From Streptomyces sp. NBC_01408 (GTDB lineage Bacteria > Actinomycetota > Actinomycetes > Streptomycetales > Streptomycetaceae): a stretch of 64,000 bases of DNA. Positions 14,858-23,014 of the stretch are shown here, one piece after another. Within the stretch, counting starts at the first letter, position 1, and the number at the start of each line of letters is the position of its first letter. The DNA lies in assembly GCF_026340255.1 (NCBI RefSeq), contig NZ_JAPEPJ010000001.1:2845001-2909000 (forward strand). The letters are read 5' to 3'. The notes beneath the pieces are model-generated. The model did no database searches. It had not been told where the DNA came from and saw only the letters and a list, made by a program, of their open reading frames with translations. The position numbers and the translations under genes are program-made.

Positions 14858-17839
14858 CTACGGGGTGACCGCGTAGGCCTCCGCCGACCAGAGCGAGATG
14901 CCGTACTGCGTCGCGCGGCGCTCGGACGTCACCCTGATGAACCGGGTGCCGGGCGCGTCCAGCCGGAGCGACTCGCGGCCGCCCCGCGCGGCCGTGACGG
15001 CCGCCGCCACCCGCCAGGTCACCCCGTCCGCCGAGGTCTCCACCCGGTACGCCGAGGGGTACGCCTCCTGCCAGTGGAGTTCGAGCCGGCCGATCCGGGC
15101 CGGGGCGGGCAGCTCCGCCCGCCACCAGGCGCCCTCCACCGGCGGTGAGGACCAGCGGGTGGCCGGGGAGCCGTCCACGGCCGCCGAGGCCGGGAAGCCC
15201 GGGGTCTCGTCCGCCGAGGAGGAGGCCCGCGCGGTGCGCAGCAGGTCCGGGCCGCCGGTACGGAGCACCGCCCGCACCGTCAGCGTGCGCGACTCCCCGT
15301 TGAAGGTCACCGGCACCTGGTAGCTGCCCGGCGCGGTCGTCGCGGCGACCGACACCTCCACCGGGATCGAGACGTTCGCCCCGCGCGGGGCCACCGCGCT
15401 CTGCGGCAGGCGGACCTCGATGCCCGCGGGCGGCCGGGCCGACAGCGGACCGCGGACCTCGCCGGGCCCCAGGGCGGACAGCTCCGCCGACACCCGCCGG
15501 GGTGCGCCGCCGATCTCCGCGTCGGCCAGGGCCCCGTCCGCCAGCTCGAAGCGCGTCTGCGGGCCGTCCCCGAGCCACGGGACCACCCGGTGGACCGCCG
15601 GGGCGGCCCCCGGCCACGACAGCCGGACCGCGTCCGCGCGCAGCCCGGCCGTGTCCACCTGGGTCCAGCCGGACGCCGCCGCCGTGGCGAGGCCGCGCCA
15701 GCCCTCGCCGGGCACATGGGCCTCCACCGATGCCCCCGCCGCCCCGGCCGGGAGCGGGTCCGTCATCACCGTCACGGCCGCCACCGGGCGCGCGGAGTCC
15801 AGCCGTACCGTCCAGGCCTGCGGCTCCCGGGTCACCGTGCCCGTCGTACGGGTGGCCCCCGTCCAGGCGTCGGCCTCGGCCGCGGCCTGCTGGAGGAAGG
15901 GATCCAGGACGGCCCGGTCGAGCCGGGCCGTGCCCGGCTCCGCCAGCTTTCCGCGGGCGGCGGCCAGTTCCCGCGCCGACCGCCAGGCCGCCGTCCCGTC
16001 GCCGCGGGCCTGGGCCTGGAGCACGTCCAGCGCCAGCACGCCGGCCGTTCCGTAGCGCGAGAGCCGATCCAGCCAGGGCCCGGCCTCGTCCGACAGGGCC
16101 GGGAGGCGCGCCGGGGCCTCGCGCAGCACGGTCAACGCCTCGCGGAGCTCGGCCCCGGCGTTCGGGTCGCCCGCGGCGCGGGCCCGCCAGAACTGCTCGA
16201 CCAGCGGCTTGAGGTAGGCCGACTCCTCCTGCTTGAGGCCGGAGGAGGCGGAGTTCCCGGCCAGCGCCGCCACCGCCTGGCGCGCCCGGGGGTCCGGGCC
16301 CGCCAGCTCGCGCACCGCCGCGGCCCAGGACTCGCCGGCCCGGTAGCCGCGCGGGTTCCACGCGTAGTCCGCCGCCGTGAACAGCGGGATGCGGGACAGG
16401 GTGCCCTGCGGCATCGCGTTGGCCAGCAGCGCGGCCGAGCCGCCCGCGACCACCGGGTCGCGGCCCGTGTACGGGCCCAGGAAGACCCGGCCGGGGTCCC
16501 AGTCGTTGACCGGGTAGTTGTCCATGGTGACCAGCGGATGGCCCAGCGCCGAGCGCGCCCCGGCCAGTTCCTTCCCGGTGATCGTGCGCGGGACCACGCC
16601 CACGCCCGTCCAGGCGACCTCCACCCGCCCGTCCAGCGCGCCCGCCAGGGCCGTCCGGTAGGCCGTGGCGCCCTCCTGGAAGTACTCGGTCGGCAGCAGC
16701 GACAGCGGGGCCCCGCCCGGCTGCCGGGCGGCCAGGTGCGCCGCGAGTGCGCCCGCGACCTCCGCGTGCGCCTTCGCGGCCGCCGCGGGGCCCTTCCCGT
16801 ACCGCTCCCGGTCGGCCGCGCAGCCCCACTCCGAGTAGCTGACGTCCGGGAACTGCACCTGGAACGCCCGGAACCCCAGCGCCCACATCGCGTCCAGCTT
16901 GCGCGCCAGGGCCGCCCGGTCGGCCGCCGAGGACAGGCACATCGACTGGCCGGGGGTGACCGCCCAGGCCAGCACGACCCGGTTGGCGCGGGCCCGTTCC
17001 GCCAGCGCGCGGAACTCCGCCTGCGCCTCGACGGGGTAGTCCTGGCGCCACTCCGTGGTCCGGTACGGGTCGTCGCCGGGCGCGAGCAGCAGCCGGTTCT
17101 GCTTGGTGCGGCCCATGAAGTCCAGCTGCGCCAGGCGCTGCTCCTGGCTCCACGGCTGCCCGAAGAAGCCCTCGGTGATCCCCCGGACGGGCGCCGTCGG
17201 CCAGTCCCGCACCAGCACCCCGGGCACCTTCGCCCCGCCCGCGGCCAGCAGCTGACGCAGCGTCTGCGCCGCGTGGAACAGCCCGTCCCCGCCCACGCCG
17301 GCCAGCGCGACCGTGTCCCGGCCGCCGGGCCGCCCCACGGCCAGCCGGTAGCCCCCGCCCGGCAGATCGCCCGCCTCGGCCGCGCCCAGCGCCCGCAACG
17401 CCTCCTCGGCGCCCGGGCCCTGGACCCGTACGACGGCGCCCCGGCCGGGCAGCGGCTCCCCGGGGGCCCGCTCGTGCAGGGTCCGTACGCCCGCCCCGCG
17501 CAGGGCGTCGCGCACCACCTGGACGGCGTACGGATCCGCGTCGGCCGGCGCCACCAGCACGGCCTCGGAGCCCAGGGGCACCGCGCGCGCCGGATCGGCC
17601 GTCATCGACTGCGGCCGGGGCCAGACGGCCGGGCCCTCGGCTGCGCTGCGCGGGGTGTCCGCGCCGGGATCGAGCAGCGGCCCGGCGGCGGCGGGGGGAG
17701 CCTGGTCCGGCGCCGGGCCCGCCGGGACGGACGGCGCCGTCAGGGCCCCGGGCGGCGCGGCCGCGACGGCCCCGCCCAGCAGCGACCCGATCACGGCGAC
17801 GGCCGCGGCCGTCGTCCGCTTCCTGCCCCTGAGCTGCAC
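14858..17839 (-). CDS. Secreted GH84 beta-N-acetylglucosaminidase-like protein with CBM32
   Basis: This 993-residue exported protein starts with a signal peptide (hydrophobic to about residue 28). A GH20b-like domain (about 70-200) precedes a GH84 catalytic barrel that opens with RGITEGFFGQPWS. An NPCBM-associated beta domain and a C-terminal F5/8 type C (CBM32) domain (about 860-993) follow. GH84 enzymes remove beta-GlcNAc using a neighbouring pair of Asp residues. Here the matching site reads QVQFPDVSYSEW, so the first Asp is replaced by Pro331 and only Asp332 remains. Activity is therefore uncertain. The GTG start has GAGGAGG nearby. It would act outside the cell on GlcNAc-containing glycans. 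Confidence 0.88.
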   Translation of the reverse strand: MQLRGRKRTTAAAVAVIGSLLGGAVAAAPPGALTAPSVPAGPAPDQAPPAAAGPLLDPGADTPRSAAEGPAVWPRPQSMTADPARAVPLGSEAVLVAPADADPYAVQVVRDALRGAGVRTLHERAPGEPLPGRGAVVRVQGPGAEEALRALGAAEAGDLPGGGYRLAVGRPGGRDTVALAGVGGDGLFHAAQTLRQLLAAGGAKVPGVLVRDWPTAPVRGITEGFFGQPWSQEQRLAQLDFMGRTKQNRLLLAPGDDPYRTTEWRQDYPVEAQAEFRALAERARANRVVLAWAVTPGQSMCLSSAADRAALARKLDAMWALGFRAFQVQFPDVSYSEWGCAADRERYGKGPAAAAKAHAEVAGALAAHLAARQPGGAPLSLLPTEYFQEGATAYRTALAGALDGRVEVAWTGVGVVPRTITGKELAGARSALGHPLVTMDNYPVNDWDPGRVFLGPYTGRDPVVAGGSAALLANAMPQGTLSRIPLFTAADYAWNPRGYRAGESWAAAVRELAGPDPRARQAVAALAGNSASSGLKQEESAYLKPLVEQFWRARAAGDPNAGAELREALTVLREAPARLPALSDEAGPWLDRLSRYGTAGVLALDVLQAQARGDGTAAWRSARELAAARGKLAEPGTARLDRAVLDPFLQQAAAEADAWTGATRTTGTVTREPQAWTVRLDSARPVAAVTVMTDPLPAGAAGASVEAHVPGEGWRGLATAAASGWTQVDTAGLRADAVRLSWPGAAPAVHRVVPWLGDGPQTRFELADGALADAEIGGAPRRVSAELSALGPGEVRGPLSARPPAGIEVRLPQSAVAPRGANVSIPVEVSVAATTAPGSYQVPVTFNGESRTLTVRAVLRTGGPDLLRTARASSSADETPGFPASAAVDGSPATRWSSPPVEGAWWRAELPAPARIGRLELHWQEAYPSAYRVETSADGVTWRVAAAVTAARGGRESLRLDAPGTRFIRVTSERRATQYGISLWSAEAYAVTP

Positions 17840-18114
17840 AGAGCCTCCTCGTCCCTAGCGCTGTGGCCGCACTAGACGTCCCCCGCTCGTACGAATGAGC
17901 CAGACCCCACCACCCGTGCGGCTCGTGTGTCAATTTCGGATAGCCAAACCTTGATTCGGCCGCCTCGATGAAACGCCACGGAGAGGGATGGCCGGTTGGC
18001 CGTCGGGTATCTCGTTTGGGTGAACGGGGGTCGGCCGCAGGTATCCGGTCTCGGCGGAGGGATCACTCTCAGTGGAGAACGTCAGTGCTGTCGTGGGGGA
18101 TGAGGAGGAGGCTC

Positions 18115-19830
18115 GTGGCACGCGGTGCGGACAAGCGGCGGCAGGAGCGGAAACTCGAGCTGCGTACGCTGACCGATCCGTTCACGGTGCCGGCTCCTGC
18201 GGGTGCGCGAGTCCGAGACCGTCTGCGCCTGTCCACGCCCGATGGCGAGGTCTTGCAGATCGTCGGTGAACATCTCGGTCATCATGCCCGTGCCGACCTG
18301 GCCGCGCGTGTCCGTATCGGCAGGGTGACGGTCAAAGACAACAGGCGGGCAGAGCGTAAGAGTGCGCTGACGAAGGTGTCTTCGTCGCGGTGGGCGGGTG
18401 CCATCACTCGTGCGTCCGAGGATCAGTACCAGCTGTCCCTGCGATGCCTTTTCGATGAGCGGGCGTCCCTGCGCCGGGCCGTCGCCAGTATCGGCAAGCG
18501 TGTGGCGGTGGCGTGCGGCCAGCGTGTGGGTGGTGTTCGCGGATACCCGAGCCGGGCCGAGCGTGCGCAGAAGCAGTGCCGGCTGCAGGTGCTCACGGCG
18601 CGCCTGGCCGAGGTGGAGCAGCGGATCGGGGCCGGCCATCCCGCGGTCGTAGTGGGTGGCCGCCGCCTGGTGAAGGTACGGCACAACCTTGCCGAGGCCG
18701 AGCTCATCGAGTCGGAGTGGCGGGAGCGGTGGGATGCGCAGCGCATGTTTCTCACGGCCGATGGGGAGTCCGGAGCGCCGTACGGGAACTACACGATCAG
18801 CGTGGACCCGGCCGACGGCACCGTGACGATCGTCCTGCCCGAACCTTTGCGGCATCTCGCCAACGCCCCGCGCGGACGCTACCGACTCGGCTGCACCGTC
18901 ACCTTCAACCACCGCCGCGAGGAGTGGCTGGGCCGGGTCAGCGCCAACCGGGCTGTGCGCTACGACATCACCCACGACCCAGTCCGCGACCGTTGGTATC
19001 TCGACGCTTCCTGGTCCGCCCCGAAGACAGTGCTGCCCACACCCGTCGAGCTGGCCGCCACCGGTGTCCGGCTGCTGGCCGTGGACCTCAACGCCAGTCA
19101 CCTCGCCGTGTGCGTCGTGGACACGTACGGCAACCCGGTCGGCCGGCCCATCACCGTCACAACCGATCTGACCGGGCCGTCATCCCAGCGCGATGGGCGG
19201 CTGCGGGCAGCCATCACGGAACTCATCGACATCGCCGGGACGAACGGCTGCGCCGGTCTGGCGATCGAGAACCTTGGCTTCGCCGACGCCCGCGCCACCG
19301 GCCGGGAAACCATGGGACGCGGCAGACGCGGCAGGACGTTCCGCCGCACCGTCTCCGGACTTCCCACCTTGCGCTTCAGGGAACGCTTGCGCGGCATGGC
19401 CCACCACGCCGGGCTTGTCGTCGTCGCGGTCGGCCCCGCCTACACCAGCCGCTGGGGAGCCCAGCACTGGCAGGCCCCGCTCCAGCAACAATCCAAGACC
19501 ACCGTCGTCACTGGCCACCATGCGGCCGCTGTGGCGATCGGCAGGCGTGCCCTCGGCTACGGGGTACGGCGTCGGCCAGGTGTGACCGCACGCGACCGGA
19601 GGATCGTGGCGCGGAGAGCTACCGGCCAGACCGTCCCCCGCCCGAGGGTACGTGGGACCACGAGCCCGCCAAGGACCACAGGCACGCCCCACCAGGGCAC
19701 CAAGACCTGCCGGAGCCGAAGCGACCAGCTCGCGCTGTTCCCCGTCCCTGAAGACCGTTCGCGGGGCACCGGACTGCGTCCGGATTCAACTGGTTCGGCC
19801 GACAGCGGCCGATTCGGCCAGGAACGGTAA
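18115..19830 (+). CDS. TnpB-like (IS200/IS605 OrfB-related) protein with altered RuvC-III
   Basis: This 571-residue protein belongs to the TnpB-related group common in Streptomyces, distantly related to Cas12. RuvC-I is LLAVDLNASHLAV (Asp324) and RuvC-II is LAIENLGF (Glu385). The expected RuvC-III Asp position reads TGHHAAAVAIGRRA, giving His469 (codon CAT). TnpB is an RNA-guided nuclease needing all three acidic residues, so this copy may be nuclease-inactive. The TSRWGAQHW segment stands where other TnpBs have a zinc ribbon. No tnpA lies nearby. The GTG start has GAGGAGGAG just upstream; an ATG at 18100 is possible. The 275 bases before it show nothing recognisable. GC content is visibly lower than that of the flanking genes, suggesting acquisition. 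Confidence 0.85.
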   Translation: MARGADKRRQERKLELRTLTDPFTVPAPAGARVRDRLRLSTPDGEVLQIVGEHLGHHARADLAARVRIGRVTVKDNRRAERKSALTKVSSSRWAGAITRASEDQYQLSLRCLFDERASLRRAVASIGKRVAVACGQRVGGVRGYPSRAERAQKQCRLQVLTARLAEVEQRIGAGHPAVVVGGRRLVKVRHNLAEAELIESEWRERWDAQRMFLTADGESGAPYGNYTISVDPADGTVTIVLPEPLRHLANAPRGRYRLGCTVTFNHRREEWLGRVSANRAVRYDITHDPVRDRWYLDASWSAPKTVLPTPVELAATGVRLLAVDLNASHLAVCVVDTYGNPVGRPITVTTDLTGPSSQRDGRLRAAITELIDIAGTNGCAGLAIENLGFADARATGRETMGRGRRGRTFRRTVSGLPTLRFRERLRGMAHHAGLVVVAVGPAYTSRWGAQHWQAPLQQQSKTTVVTGHHAAAVAIGRRALGYGVRRRPGVTARDRRIVARRATGQTVPRPRVRGTTSPPRTTGTPHQGTKTCRSRSDQLALFPVPEDRSRGTGLRPDSTGSADSGRFGQER

Positions 19831-19905
19831 GGCTGCGTTGTCGCCACGGCGGTGCCGCCCGGCGGTGTCCCCCCGTACGCGCACCCCGCGCGCACCACTT
19901 CCTGA

Positions 19906-19942
19906 CCCACCCTCACGCACGGACCCCACCCTCACGCACGGA
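19906..19942 (+). repeat. 18-bp direct repeat before malQ
   Basis: Two identical copies of CCCACCCTCACGCACGGA (19906-19923 and 19925-19942) stand with a 19-base period just upstream of malQ. The second copy supplies part of the malQ ribosome-binding site (CGGAGGAG). They lie 76 bases after the TnpB-like gene and could mark its boundary or be a simple tandem duplication. Confidence 0.7.
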
Positions 19943-19955
19943 GGAGTGCCCGCAC

Positions 19956-21977
19956 ATGGACGACCTGGACCGGCTCGCGGCCCTGCACGGCATCGCCACC
20001 GCCTACCAGCCCGCGAAGGACGTCACCGTCCAGGTGCCGCGGGCCACGGTCACCGCCGTGCTCGGACTGCTCGGCGTGGTCGTCGACACCCCCGAGGACG
20101 TGCGGGTGCGCCGGGAAGCCGCCGAACAGGAGGCGGCGGCCCGGCTGCTGCCGCCCGTCCTGGTGCACTGGGAGGGCGGACCGCCGCCTCCCGCGCTGGC
20201 CGCGCTGCCGCCCGGCACCCGGATCCGCCTGGAGCCGGAGGGTGCGCCGCAGGAGCCCGCCGAATGGGTGACCGGCCCGGCCGGGCCGCTGCCCCAGGGG
20301 CTGCCGCTGGGCGTCCACCGGATCACCGCCACCCTCCCGGACGGCCGCACCGCCGCGGCCGCCCTCGTGGCCGCCCCCGACCGGGCCCCGGCGGCGCCCG
20401 AACGGGCCCACGGGTTGCTCGTCCAGCTCTACTCGCTCCTCTCGGAGCACTCCTGGGGCATGGGCGACCTCGGGGACCTCGCCTCGCTCGCCCGCTGGGC
20501 CGGCCGGACCCACGGAGCCGGCTTCATCCAGGTCAACCCGCTGCACGCGGCCGTGCCGGGGACGCCGACCGACCCCTCCCCGTACCGCCCCTCCTCGCGC
20601 CGCTTCCCCGACCCGGTGCACCTGCGGATCGAGGACGTCCCGGAGTACGCCGACTGCCCCGACCGGGAGGCCCTCGCCGCCCTCGCCGGACAGGGCGGCG
20701 TACTGCGCCACCGGGTGCTGGAGGAGGGCGCGCTGATCGACCGGGACGCCGTCTGGGACCTCAAGCGGCAGGCCCTGGAACTGCTGTACGCCGTCCCGCG
20801 CACCCCGGAACGCGCCGCCGCCTACGCGCGGTTCCGTGCGGAGCAGGGCCCGGCCCTGGACCGGCACGCCGCCTGGTGCGCCTCCGCGGCCGGGCAGGAA
20901 CCCCGGGAGCACGGCGACTTCCACCGCTGGCTGGTCTGGCTGACGGACACCCAGCTCGCTGCCGCCCAGCGGGCCGCCCGGGAGGCCGGGATGGCCGTGG
21001 GCATCGTGCACGACCTGGCCGTCGGGGTGCACCCCGACGGCTCGGACGCCCTCACGGGCCCCTTCCACGCCCGGCACGTCTCCGTGGGCGCCCCGCCCGA
21101 CGCCTTCAACGCCCGCGGCCAGGACTGGGGACTGCCCCCGTGGCGCCCGGACCGGCTGGCCGACACCGGGTACGCCCCGTTCCAGGCCCTGCTGCGCGGG
21201 GTGTTCCGGTACGCGGGCGCCCTGCGCATCGACCACGTCATGGGCCTGTTCCGGCTCTGGTGGATCCCGGAGGGCACCCCGCCCGCGGAGGGCACGTACG
21301 TCGGCTACGACGGCGAGGCGATGCTGGCGGTCCTGGTGCTGGAGGCCCACCGGGCCGGGGCGCTGGTCATCGGCGAGGACCTCGGGACGGTGGAGCCGGG
21401 GGTCCGGCAGGCGCTGGCCCGGCGCGGGATCCTCGGCACCTCGGTGCTCTGGTTCGAGCGGGACTGGGCCGGCGGCGGGAAGCCGCTCGCACCGCAGGAC
21501 TGGCGGGCCGACTGCCTGGCCACCACGACCACCCACGACCTGCCGCCCACGGCCGCCAAGCTGGCCGGGTCCCACGTCGAACTCCGGGACGGGCTCGGCC
21601 TGCTGACGCGCCCCGTGGAGCTGGAGCGGGCGGAGGACGCCGCCGACACCGCGGAGTGGCTGGAGGTGCTGGAGGGGCTCGGACTGGAGGCCAAGGGCGA
21701 GGAGGCCGCCGTTCTGGCCCTGTACGGGTTCCTGCTGCGCACCCCGGCCCGGCTGGTCGGCGTGTGGCTGCCGGACACGGTGGGGGACCGGCGGCCGCAG
21801 AACCTTCCGGGCACCTGGGACCAGTACCCCAATTGGCGGATGCCGGTCGCCGACGAGGGCGGACGGCCGCTGACCCTGGAGGCGCTGACCGCCTCGCCCC
21901 GGGCGAACGCCCTGCTGAGGGCGGTGCGCGCCGGAGCGCGGCCCCGTACGGCACCCCCGGGCGCGCGCTGCGTTTAG
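19956..21977 (+). CDS. malQ: 4-alpha-glucanotransferase (amylomaltase, GH77)
   Basis: The 673-residue cytosolic enzyme transfers maltosyl units between alpha-1,4-glucans and is part of glycogen and maltodextrin metabolism. GH77 motifs are present: the catalytic nucleophile Asp in ALRIDHVMGLFR, the acid/base Glu in VIGEDLGTV and the transition-state region TTTTHDLPPTA. An N-terminal extension of about 150 residues precedes the barrel, as is usual for actinobacterial MalQ. The ATG has GGAGGAG at good distance. The TnpB-like gene lies upstream on the same strand, separated by 125 bases. Confidence 0.95.
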   Translation: MDDLDRLAALHGIATAYQPAKDVTVQVPRATVTAVLGLLGVVVDTPEDVRVRREAAEQEAAARLLPPVLVHWEGGPPPPALAALPPGTRIRLEPEGAPQEPAEWVTGPAGPLPQGLPLGVHRITATLPDGRTAAAALVAAPDRAPAAPERAHGLLVQLYSLLSEHSWGMGDLGDLASLARWAGRTHGAGFIQVNPLHAAVPGTPTDPSPYRPSSRRFPDPVHLRIEDVPEYADCPDREALAALAGQGGVLRHRVLEEGALIDRDAVWDLKRQALELLYAVPRTPERAAAYARFRAEQGPALDRHAAWCASAAGQEPREHGDFHRWLVWLTDTQLAAAQRAAREAGMAVGIVHDLAVGVHPDGSDALTGPFHARHVSVGAPPDAFNARGQDWGLPPWRPDRLADTGYAPFQALLRGVFRYAGALRIDHVMGLFRLWWIPEGTPPAEGTYVGYDGEAMLAVLVLEAHRAGALVIGEDLGTVEPGVRQALARRGILGTSVLWFERDWAGGGKPLAPQDWRADCLATTTTHDLPPTAAKLAGSHVELRDGLGLLTRPVELERAEDAADTAEWLEVLEGLGLEAKGEEAAVLALYGFLLRTPARLVGVWLPDTVGDRRPQNLPGTWDQYPNWRMPVADEGGRPLTLEALTASPRANALLRAVRAGARPRTAPPGARCV

Positions 21978-21997
21978 GTGTTCGCTACGTTTGCACC

Positions 21998-22237
21998 GTG
22001 GACAAGAAGAACGCTCTGCGCGCCGGCGCCGTTACGGCCGGAACGACGCTGATGATGCTGCTGATGACGTCTCCCGCCCTCGCGCTGACCCGTGACGACG
22101 GCGACGACCCGGGTCCGGGCCTGAGCATCGGCGAGACGCTCGGCCTGTACGTGGCCCTGCCGATCGTGCTGTTCCTGGTCATCGCGGGCCTCGTGATGGT
22201 GGGCGACAAGTCGCACAAGCAGCAGAACCAGGCCTGA
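21998..22237 (+). CDS. Small secreted or membrane protein, 79 aa
   Basis: No function is recognised. The protein has a first hydrophobic segment (about 9-30, ending SPALALT, possibly a signal peptide), an acidic Asp/Gly linker and a second helix (GLYVALPIVLFLVIAGLVMV) ending in a short basic and Gln-rich tail. It is probably anchored with a short cytosolic C-terminus. The GTG start has no Shine-Dalgarno sequence; a TACGTT hexamer ends six bases upstream, which suggests a leaderless transcript. It follows malQ by 20 bases but is likely transcribed on its own. Confidence 0.75.
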   Translation: MDKKNALRAGAVTAGTTLMMLLMTSPALALTRDDGDDPGPGLSIGETLGLYVALPIVLFLVIAGLVMVGDKSHKQQNQA

Positions 22238-22362
22238 CCGGCCTGACCGGTCTGACCTCCGGGTCAGCACCGCAGACTTCCGGGGCGCCGGGGGTCCGCA
22301 CCGCCGATCGATCCGGCCGTGTGGCGACCCTCGGCGCCTTGTTGCGTCCTCGTCCTGGCCCG

Positions 22363-22911
22363 TCAGGGCCCCGTCGCGCCCTCGGACCCGGCCAGTAGCT
22401 TGCGGAGCAGGCCGGACAGGATCTCGACCTCCTCGTCGCCCAGCCCGGTGAGGGCGGCGCGCTGCACCTCCAGCCCGGCGGTGACGGCCTCGTCGACGAG
22501 CGCGAGGCCGCGGTCGGTGATCGTCACCTGGAGCCCCCGCCGGTCGTGCGGATCGGGCTTGCGGCACAGCAGGCCGGCCTTCTCCAGCTTGTCCAGACGC
22601 CCCGTCATGCCGCCCGTGGTGAGCATCAGCGTGGCCGACAGCTGGCGGGGCGAGAGCGTGTACGGGGCGCCGGAGCGGCGCAGCGTTCCGACCACGTCGA
22701 ACTCCCCGCGCGAGATGCCGTAGCGCCCGTACGCCTCTTCCATGGCGTCGCCCACGGCCCGGCCGATCCGGAAGATCCGTCCGAAGACGGCCATGGGCGC
22801 GGTTTCCAGTTCGGGGCGCACCGCGTACCACTGGCCGATGATCGCGTCGACGGCGTCGGCCGCGGCCGGGGTGCTCTTCGGGGGTGCCTGGGGGGTGGCG
22901 GCGTCGCTCAT
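22363..22911 (-). CDS. MarR family transcriptional regulator
   Basis: This 182-residue dimeric winged-helix regulator has the MarR fold: recognition region LSPRQLSATLMLTTGGMTGRLDKLEKAGLL and wing RKPDPHDRRGLQVTITDRG. Such proteins repress transport genes and release DNA on binding a small molecule. It is divergent from an EamA exporter gene, and the shared gap holds a perfect 24-base palindrome that is the probable operator. The ATG at 22911 is favoured; no ribosome-binding site is clear, and GATACT six bases upstream could give a leaderless message. Confidence 0.92.
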   Translation of the reverse strand: MSDAATPQAPPKSTPAAADAVDAIIGQWYAVRPELETAPMAVFGRIFRIGRAVGDAMEEAYGRYGISRGEFDVVGTLRRSGAPYTLSPRQLSATLMLTTGGMTGRLDKLEKAGLLCRKPDPHDRRGLQVTITDRGLALVDEAVTAGLEVQRAALTGLGDEEVEILSGLLRKLLAGSEGATGP

Positions 22912-22935
22912 GGCTGAAGTATCCGGTTCCCCTTC

Positions 22936-22998
22936 GATCGTTCGCAAGAAAGCTGCTTGATGTTAAGTAGCTTAGAGCTAAGCTACTTGCGAGCGATC
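22936..22998. promoter_or_regulatory. Nested palindromic operator of the MarR/EamA divergent promoter
   Basis: The inner site is a perfect inverted repeat of AAGTAGCTTAG (22965-22975) and its complement (22978-22988) around AG. It lies inside an outer inverted repeat: GATCGTTCGCAAG (22936-22948) matches the complement of CTTGCGAGCGATC (22986-22998) at 12 of 13 bases. A further half-site AAGCTGCTT lies between. The arrangement fits one or two MarR dimers controlling both genes; the binding protein is inferred from position. Confidence 0.8.
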
Positions 22999-23014
22999 TA
23001 CTTTGGGGGAATCC

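Noticed and set aside
14298..17933. A 1211-codon minus-strand frame overlapping the GH84 gene
   Set aside because: It is an out-of-frame shadow dominated by Gly, Arg and Ala; the GH84 frame next to it has signal peptide, motifs and domains.
18115..19830. Assignment as a Cas12 effector
   Set aside because: There is no CRISPR array or adaptation gene, and the size and motifs fit the TnpB-related group instead.
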